11,370 bases of DNA from CAZBZG01 sp964496245 (GTDB lineage: Bacteria > Planctomycetota > SZUA-567), in NCBI GenBank assembly GCA_964496245.1, contig CAZBZG010000144.1:1-11370 (forward strand), written 5' to 3'. The notes under the pieces were generated by a model. The model did no database searches. It was given only the letters and a program-made list of their open reading frames with translations, and was not told where the DNA came from. Both the position numbers and the translations under genes were made by a program. Numbering within the stretch: position 1 is the stretch's first letter; each line of letters opens with the position of its first letter. Shown here one piece after another: positions 8,501-11,370 of this stretch.

Positions 8501-10045
8501 GCAGGCGCGACCGTGCGCGTGATGCTGCGCAGCTACGCGCAGACGTCGCCGAGTTCGCACATCCGGGTGCTGGTAAACGGAACCGAGGTGGGCGAGTTCT
8601 CGTGGGACAAGGCGCGGCGGTACCTCGCGGAAGCCGGCATTCCCGCGGGCGTGCTCCAGGACGGGGCGAACACGATCCGGCTGGAGAGCTTCGGCGATAC
8701 GCCGGCTGTGCGCGAAGCAGACTTCATCGACTGGGCGGAGGTCCGCTACCGCCGCAGATTCGTGGCGGAGAACGGCGCTTTGCAGGCGCGGGTGGACACA
8801 CAAACCGGGAGCGTACGGATCAACGAGGTCCCCTCAGCCGATGTGGTGGTGGCGGATGTCACGCGCGTGAGCGCGCCCGAGCGCCTGACGCGCCTGGACG
8901 TGACTGAAGCGGGCAGCGCGTACGAGGTCGCCTTTGCCGCCACGAACGGCCACACCTACGCAGCCACCGCAACCGACTGGCTGCGCCAGCCAGAGGCGGT
9001 GGATCTGGTGGACCCGCCGCGCAGCCTGGAGGACGTGGACTGCGAGGTGCTGATCGTGGCGGCCGAAGACCTGGCTGAAGCGGCAGCCGCCTACGCGGAG
9101 TATCACGAAAGCCAGGGCCGGGATACGGAGGTGTTCACGGTCTCCGAAGCCATGGACACGGCCTATCACGGGCTGTACGATCCAGCCGCCATCGAGCGCC
9201 TGGCGCGCAGGAGCGGCGCACAGTATCTGCTGCTGTTGGGCGACATGACCTACGACTACTTCGGGGTGTACCGGGACGAGCGTCTCGTGACCGTGCCAGC
9301 GCCGTATGTCACGGTGCGGGACTTCCAGTGCGTGAGTGATTACGCGTACGCGCTGGCGCGGACCGTGAACGGCCGTCCGCAGGTGGCGGTGGGCCGGATC
9401 CCGGCGCGTACGCATGCCCAGGCGCTCGGGGTGCTCGAGAAGATCCGCGCGCGCGGGAATGCGCCTGCGCCTGCGTACGACATGCTGCTGGCGGCCGGCC
9501 AGGGCGACGTGCAGTTCCGGGCCGGGTGCGAAGCCGCTGCAGGGCTCGCCACCGGAGCTGTGCGCAAGGCGTACGTGCCGGAGCTCGGCGGGAGCCAAGC
9601 GCGGGCCGAGCTCCTGTCCGGCTGGAACGCGGGAAGCAGCCTCGTCTATTACGCGGGCCACGGCAGCCTGCACCAGTGGGGCATGAGCAAGCTCTTGTCT
9701 GCGGGCGACGTGGCGAACCTCTCCGCGCAGCCGGCTGCACCCATCGTGATTCAACTCGACTGCCTCTCCAGCGCGGTCCACCTCCACCAGCCGGGCGGGT
9801 ATGGCTGCCTGGCCGAGGCCCTGATCCTCACCAAAGGCCGCGGCGCGTCTGCCGTGGTGGGCTCGCTCGCCTTCAGCGCAGCCGGCGGGCAGAGCCAGCT
9901 GGGCCTGGCCATGATCCGCGAACTCAAGAAGGGCCACCCCGTAGGCCAAGCCTTCCGCCGGGCCCAGGGCGAACTCGTCGACGCCAACGGCAGCCCCGAA
10001 GTCCTCCAGAGCTTCATCCTGCTGGGCGATCCAGCCGCGCGGTAG
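2438..10045 (+). CDS. Giant lipoprotein with C-terminal gingipain-type (C25) cysteine protease domain
   Basis: A 2535-residue protein. The ATG at 2438 is chosen over the upstream TTG at 2288 because GGAAGGA (2425-2430) precedes it at 7 bases and a lipoprotein signal follows: basic start, hydrophobic core, lipobox LTAGC with C27 as lipidation site. L28 at +2 would favour the outer membrane by the E. coli rule. Domains by residue: about 28-178 N-terminal beta region; about 179-1190 six repeated modules, each with an EF-hand-like calcium loop; about 1198-1465 Gly/Ser/Thr-rich beta-solenoid-like stretch; about 1470-1575 Fn3-like (FSARPGPEGVELSW, FELYR); about 1648-1864 Arg/Ala-rich linker; about 1865-2115 PorU-like beta domains (GLYRLDG, KILFGGRSVDIPL); about 2200-2535 peptidase C25. 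The C25 part has LLLLGDMTYDY, VAVGRIPART, catalytic H2408 in YYAGHGS and C2442 in IQLDCLSS, a spacing close to that of gingipain. The chain ends right after LLGDPAAR, without a C-terminal Ig-like or sorting domain. Likely a lipid-anchored extracytoplasmic protease; substrate and specificity unknown. Confidence 0.87.
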   Translation: MHKASCSLYKFGLLAFALLSLTLTAGCLSFTGDRVDQPAYGVPGSELPVKVYADMPSFTDEAGYLYVRVRNNWAIKNDTWNWTSESRILSGQVTYDAGRASAAEADSASGPNYFWWGGTTGVMSVESQEAITAAGTITVPTSETAGSYVIDYRLGDSYEEFTGGADGDDLGNAITIGDLKIALGENTPPVRAIANSDTNVIQIQLEVEVGGHVTSRTIDGLSFTPNTGGLGGADITNIRLYRDNNDDGKLQTGSDTLLDTITPANPLAFSGFTSAISGGQKGHFLVVIDYTGSASNGDWLELSIAPAGVSVQEGTLNTVVGPTVDSNRTTIWNQASVSVELGANNPSDTYQIVGASAQDVTLLQLAFTAGSVDDVDLTDLTLTFTFIDDQFEAGDVTDIRLYRDNDGDGVLDGGTDPQVGDAEAWTAGGADTTITFNNFTDNGDRTVPKNATVNFIAVADLSGTGSDTENMMVRLTGTGSVSAEDQSGTAAVVTGTFPAGGTRTDVLNDVVINFDSNGVTFSAGTADPGDSDRARGATGVVAMQTRVQAPSGQKATINDLVLWNDGTATGNTDVSSVRVYRDYGADGQVNGSDYEIASGTFNTYDPTGPGNDPDGCRIQVSGGYDVPAGNAHVLLFVLDLTTSGTAGETIELRLLDPSDCEDITGDVTVGTGGTEANLYTGPVLQEASTITLQDSTLNIAAGDNAPPAKDISASAQDVSVLQAKLAAGGASNVTVTAITFDASGTGDDRRTGAGGDLANSGVTLWNDINGNGAYDAGTDTAIDSTSNYDADNGSVTFSGLSEVINAGQTENWLLVYDLAGSAANGNTFQTQIAGPSSVTCSGTVTVSGSAVSSVLTVGTTGTVTFTAGAGNPGDANVSDGTSGLVCLHLVATANDIEDIDIEGMTLTQAGTAVNADVNGTSIELYHDVNGDGALDGGDVQKGSAVADLAAMTFAFGGADTVTVSAGDSERFLLVLDVDSIPPATAGNTVKIELDEAGDVTAYRGGTSTDAKKIGAPEGGTLTIVNAATLSVSEGANTPGAGSIQANEQDVAMLQINLAAAGDNVTVTAIDIKASGSGDDRNASAGGDLANNGVHLYVDANDNGTYESGTDLPQLGSSGNYNANNGTISFTSLSRTINSGTNENWLVVQDWRDPGTASDGETFQAILQDPATDITAGTVTPSGSTVTGGLRTITTVTAITWNGSVSNAFGLAGNYDENAGPGPSIDVTIPASASVSPSVGGDGQTDDISVGAGSTLSVNAGKSLTVHGDMSVSGTLGIGSGASLSLSSGTTLTMNAGSTLQIADGTTLSVPSNAAFSANGSGWSAGQYIHVTSPAAGEYAKLDLAGDVDLDYVRFDRPADLGLTLSGSGGATVSASNVKMYGVDTAGTARCLLISGSDWYQYTFDGWGFEDPGASGGEKSVRIELGENDAVQFENYVTSGEGLSWLYEDSTDEDRGENGSSGRVNWLATAATVTEFSARPGPEGVELSWRTLTEQGNAGFELYRCALGRGGGVGKAEGIPRFRASAPDERWQRVTPVPLAGASGSVVPQAYEYLDRTAEPGRVYAYALVDVNAAVRRACSHAPVQVRVPGVEAAGAALLWIGAANRLADTLPGPFASRVILGPEMRRGAGYALLALLSPEGADAGVQLVAHRGVAARAPANGAGWPVLDDASRGRRDALLRVRNDARAARSGRSRTLRTASARKAPASWLHRAVGRALDALRTSGLARSVGALAAAHAPASVAEALEQALTDARPDPSAGPGALADAPAAGPEADAPVFRLTPPDTAAGDPDAGEGWQALLADSDRPARRVDGRGPAASSEPLTPTIPATAATAPPMHRSRGLAHLKRDPDYDRDSRERVKRERTIPLRIVGPMARIETGAEGLYRLDGSALADMGFAAERRFRLLRQGAEHPVWVLPASHALGRDLCFYAPAYKSAYSRTNVFWLVQVNRPARPAPQERPADRLGTLAEDYEAVSRYEEDTYYRMTLLSSAGDEDHWFCSKILFGGRSVDIPLTCTAVQAGAGATVRVMLRSYAQTSPSSHIRVLVNGTEVGEFSWDKARRYLAEAGIPAGVLQDGANTIRLESFGDTPAVREADFIDWAEVRYRRRFVAENGALQARVDTQTGSVRINEVPSADVVVADVTRVSAPERLTRLDVTEAGSAYEVAFAATNGHTYAATATDWLRQPEAVDLVDPPRSLEDVDCEVLIVAAEDLAEAAAAYAEYHESQGRDTEVFTVSEAMDTAYHGLYDPAAIERLARRSGAQYLLLLGDMTYDYFGVYRDERLVTVPAPYVTVRDFQCVSDYAYALARTVNGRPQVAVGRIPARTHAQALGVLEKIRARGNAPAPAYDMLLAAGQGDVQFRAGCEAAAGLATGAVRKAYVPELGGSQARAELLSGWNAGSSLVYYAGHGSLHQWGMSKLLSAGDVANLSAQPAAPIVIQLDCLSSAVHLHQPGGYGCLAEALILTKGRGASAVVGSLAFSAAGGQSQLGLAMIRELKKGHPVGQAFRRAQGELVDANGSPEVLQSFILLGDPAAR
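2978..6010 (+). repeat. Six repeated beta modules with calcium-loop motifs inside the giant gene
   Basis: Six protein repeats begin near residues 181, 335, 509, 695, 861 and 1027. Each opens with a strand such as VTFTAGAGNPGD or LNIAAGDNAPP and has one DxNxDGxxDxGTD-type loop: DNNDDGKLQTGSD (base 3164), DNDGDGVLDGGTD (3647), DYGADGQVNGSD (4181), DINGNGAYDAGTD (4736), DVNGDGALDGGD (5216) and DANDNGTYESGTD (5729). Each then has a strand like NWLLVYDL or HFLVVIDY. Loop spacing is 160-185 residues. Modules 3 and 5 (opening '..AG..NPGD') resemble each other, as do 4 and 6 (SGTGDDR..GGDLAN), so a two-module unit was probably duplicated. The loops match dockerin/EF-hand and thrombospondin-3 calcium sites; binding is predicted, not shown. 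Confidence 0.8.
7452..7533 (+). repeat. Palindromic REP-like element within the coding sequence
   Basis: Two perfect hairpins lie side by side in the open frame: GGACGCG/CGCGTCC (7462-7468 with 7475-7481, loop CTCCTG) and GGTCCGGC/GCCGGACC (7503-7510 with 7515-7522, loop AGGA). The outer arms CGGAGGG (7457-7463) and CCCTCCG (7521-7527) are also complementary, and the CTCCTG loop pairs with CAGGAG (7510-7515) of the other hairpin. The whole is thus an imperfect 70-80 bp palindrome made of two palindromes. The half-element resembles, from memory, dispersed GGAGGGACGCGCTCC-type repeats of some PVC genomes. It is translated as part of the Arg/Ala-rich linker. Confidence 0.6.
9041..10042 (+). other. 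Peptidase C25 (gingipain-type) catalytic domain
   Basis: Residues about 2202-2535 of the giant protein. The order of motifs follows the family: first Rossmann-like strand (CEVLIVAAED), YAEYHESQGRDTEVFTV, YLLLLGDMTYDYFG, SDYAYA, RPQVAVGRIPART, the catalytic His in VYYAGHGSLHQWG (H2408, codon at 9659) and the nucleophile Cys in IVIQLDCLSSAVH (C2442, codon at 9761), ending SFILLGDPAAR. Both dyad residues are present, so activity is plausible. Arg or Lys specificity cannot be read from the sequence. Confidence 0.85.
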
Positions 10046-10097
10046 CTCGCTCCTTCAACCCTAACTGCCACATATGTCAGGCGGCTCTTTGTGACCG

Positions 10098-10149
10098 CCG
10101 CATGCGCGCGTGCGCGCGCGCACACACCACCACACGCGCGTGCATGCGG
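10098..10149. terminator. Large GC hairpin between convergent genes (possible bidirectional terminator)
   Basis: Bases 10098-10112 and 10135-10149 pair over 15 bp with two G-T pairs; the outer eight (CCGCATGC/GCATGCGG) are perfect. The loop is 22 bases. The hairpin sits 53 bases after the giant gene and 25 bases after the end of the receiver-PilZ gene, between converging transcripts. There is no T-run on either side, so if it terminates it is not the canonical type; stalling of polymerase or protection of 3' ends is equally possible. Most of it is strictly alternating purine-pyrimidine. Confidence 0.5.
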
Positions 10150-10173
10150 GCCTCGCCTTGAGGAGGATTTCGC

Positions 10174-10947
10174 CTATTCGAACGCAAAGCCGTCGGGCGC
10201 GTGGAAGGATTGGTCGCGGCTCGCCCGTTCCAGTACCCCTTCCAGGACCGTGCGCTCGTCCTCCGGGAGGGCGACGAGCGTCCAGGCGGCGCGCACGTGC
10301 GGCACGGGCTGGTCGTCGCGCATGGGCAGGACGTTCATGCGAAGCAGCCGGCATTGGGCGGACCGGACCGCGGCGTTGTCGTAGGCCGGGGGGAATTGAA
10401 GCGACAGGCGCACATCCTTCCAAATGTCGTTCCACTGTGCCACGGCCGGAAAGTCGCAGAGCAATCCGCTGGCGCTGATGTTGACGACCGTAGCTTCGAC
10501 ATCGCCCGACGCCAGATGGAGGATCGCCGTTGTGTCAGGGATGTGCAGCCGTTCGTGCCGGCGCCACGTGCGGGGGTCGACCTTCTCGTTCACCTTGCGG
10601 GCGAGTTCCTTGGCCGTGAAGGGAATGTGCATGTAGTTCTCGAACCCGCGGCGGAGAGATTCGGTCAGAGGACCTTCCTTGCCCGAGGAGATGAGAAGGA
10701 TGAAATGCGCTTCCTGGTTGAGCGGGATCGAACGCATCTTCGCGCTGATGGCCCGCCCGTCCATGCCGTCGATGGTGGTGGCGCAGAGCACGATGTCGAA
10801 GCGTTCCTGTTCGAGCCGCTGGATGGCTTCGGCCGCGCTGCCGGCTTCCTCGACTTCGATATCGCTCATCTCGCTCGCGAGAAAGCGGCGGATGACGTCG
10901 CGGATTTTCGGGGTCTGGTGGATGGCGAGGAGCCTGCGCAGGCTCAT
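10174..10947 (-). CDS. Pseudo-receiver plus PilZ domain protein (c-di-GMP effector candidate)
   Basis: A 257-residue protein. The ATG at 10947 is preferred over the ATG at 10953 because GGAGGG (10959-10954) lies six bases before the former and touches the latter. Residues 4-122 have the receiver fold, but the acidic pair is replaced (LLAIHQTP), the phospho-acceptor position is A56 (FDIVLCATTIDGMDG) and the conserved Lys is I108 (YMHIPF); only S87 (LLISSG) of the active site remains. Phosphorylation is therefore unlikely. Residues about 125-230 form a PilZ domain with both c-di-GMP contact motifs: R129xxxR133 (RRHER) and N156xSxxG161 (NISASG). PilZ proteins change motility, adhesion or exopolysaccharide output when they bind c-di-GMP. 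It follows the 76-residue gene by 15 bases and is probably in the same transcript. Confidence 0.88.
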   Translation of the reverse strand: MSLRRLLAIHQTPKIRDVIRRFLASEMSDIEVEEAGSAAEAIQRLEQERFDIVLCATTIDGMDGRAISAKMRSIPLNQEAHFILLISSGKEGPLTESLRRGFENYMHIPFTAKELARKVNEKVDPRTWRRHERLHIPDTTAILHLASGDVEATVVNISASGLLCDFPAVAQWNDIWKDVRLSLQFPPAYDNAAVRSAQCRLLRMNVLPMRDDQPVPHVRAAWTLVALPEDERTVLEGVLERASRDQSFHAPDGFAFE

Positions 10948-10962
10948 GAGCATCCCTCCGGC

Positions 10963-11193
10963 TCAGGTCATGCTGGTCAGGCCCAGCTGGATCCGGACCT
11001 CCTCGACGCTCCGGCCCGTCTTCTCCGCGATTTCGAGCAGCCGCCACCGGTGGCGCAGACGATCCGCGCGCGCGCCGCCCCCCTGCCGTTCGCTGTCATT
11101 GGCGCCAACCTCCTCTTCGGCGAGGATCCAGGGATCGGTCTGCTGATGCTTCCGAAACCAGACGTGCCATCGCTGGAGCGGCCAACCAGGCAT
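10963..11193 (-). CDS. Unrecognised 76-residue protein upstream of the receiver-PilZ gene
   Basis: I do not recognise a family. The ATG at 11193 has a strong Shine-Dalgarno sequence (AGGAGGAGGT, 11206-11197), the stop TGA is at 10965-10963, and the receiver-PilZ start follows after 15 bases that hold its own GGAGGG; this supports a real, co-transcribed gene. The N-terminus is Trp-rich (W4, W9, W12, W22) and the middle is polar and charged. The C-terminal third (LLEIAEKTGRSVEEVRIQLG) looks like a short helix-turn-helix segment with the 'IAEKTGRSVEEVR' pattern found in sigma- and MerR-type DNA readers, but it is too short to assign. There is no signal peptide or membrane segment. It may be a partner or regulator of the PilZ protein. 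Confidence 0.7.
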   Translation of the reverse strand: MPGWPLQRWHVWFRKHQQTDPWILAEEEVGANDSERQGGGARADRLRHRWRLLEIAEKTGRSVEEVRIQLGLTSMT

Positions 11194-11370
11194 CGTACCT
11201 CCTCCTGCGCGTCCATTGTTCCACAGGACGAGCTGAAGTCAATCGACAAATGGCCGGGGCAGACGTCGATCGCGCGCAACGCCCCGTCCGCGTCCGCGAT
11301 GGGCCTCCCGTTTCAGGCCTGGTTCAGAAACCTGCGGATCCGGGTCACACATGGGACACGGAGCAGGTTG
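11194..11370. other. Right-edge region upstream of the two-gene operon
   Basis: This 177-base stretch holds a candidate minus-strand promoter (11215-11242) and otherwise no gene I can support. Two frames stay open to the window edge for about 40 codons (for example an ATG at 11250 on the plus strand), but neither has a ribosome-binding site or a recognisable motif, so they are left uncalled. Confidence 0.4.
11215..11242 (-). promoter_or_regulatory. Candidate promoter for the small-protein/receiver-PilZ operon
   Basis: On the minus strand TTGACT (11242-11237, 5/6) is followed after 16 bases by AACAAT (11220-11215, 4/6). Transcription would start near 11208, just before the ribosome-binding site, so the leader would be very short. 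The match is fair; another promoter may lie beyond the window. Confidence 0.4.

Noticed and set aside
11250..11370. A plus-strand coding start (ATG at 11250) running off the window.
   Set aside because: There is no Shine-Dalgarno sequence and no recognisable motif in the 40 visible codons; other frames stay open equally well.

Overview
The window is high-GC bacterial DNA, probably Gram-negative: a type II lipoprotein signal peptide is present, and the first gene looks like the end of a periplasmic adaptor. The gene set would fit a PVC-type lineage such as Kiritimatiellota or Verrucomicrobiota, or an uncultured deltaproteobacterium-like group. This placement is a weak inference; there is no rRNA, tRNA or other marker gene.

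Layout. (1) Bases 1-719 (+) are the 3' part of a HlyD-like adaptor gene cut by the window edge. (2) It converges on a small cold-shock protein gene (931-1134, -), which has its own intrinsic terminator, a plausible sigma70-type promoter and a structured leader of about 108 nt. (3) A divergent gene (1557-2153, +) encodes an excisionase-like helix-turn-helix fused in front of a complete response-regulator receiver domain. Its leader has 66 consecutive bases without C and a tandem 14-bp repeat. (4) A 284-bp gap holds several potential RNA hairpins and leads into the dominant gene, 2438-10045 (+), a 2535-residue predicted lipoprotein. It carries six modules with one EF-hand-like calcium loop each, a beta-solenoid-like stretch, an Fn3-like domain, an Arg/Ala-rich linker and a C-terminal gingipain-type (C25) cysteine protease domain with its His/Cys dyad. 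(5) A GC-alternating hairpin separates this gene from a convergent two-gene operon on the minus strand: an unrecognised 76-residue protein followed by a receiver-PilZ protein whose receiver domain has lost its phosphorylation residues while the PilZ c-di-GMP-binding motifs remain.

Functional reading. The large gene is a surface or periplasmic protease or adhesin candidate, predicted to be held by a lipid anchor rather than by the C-terminal sorting domain common in Bacteroidota gingipains. The regulators on either side (HTH-receiver upstream, pseudo-receiver-PilZ downstream) suggest signal-controlled surface behaviour, but nothing in the sequence links them directly to the protease. The most unusual items are the protease architecture, the nested palindromic element inside its reading frame, the degenerate receiver-PilZ protein, the C-free leader and the hairpin-rich leader of the giant gene.
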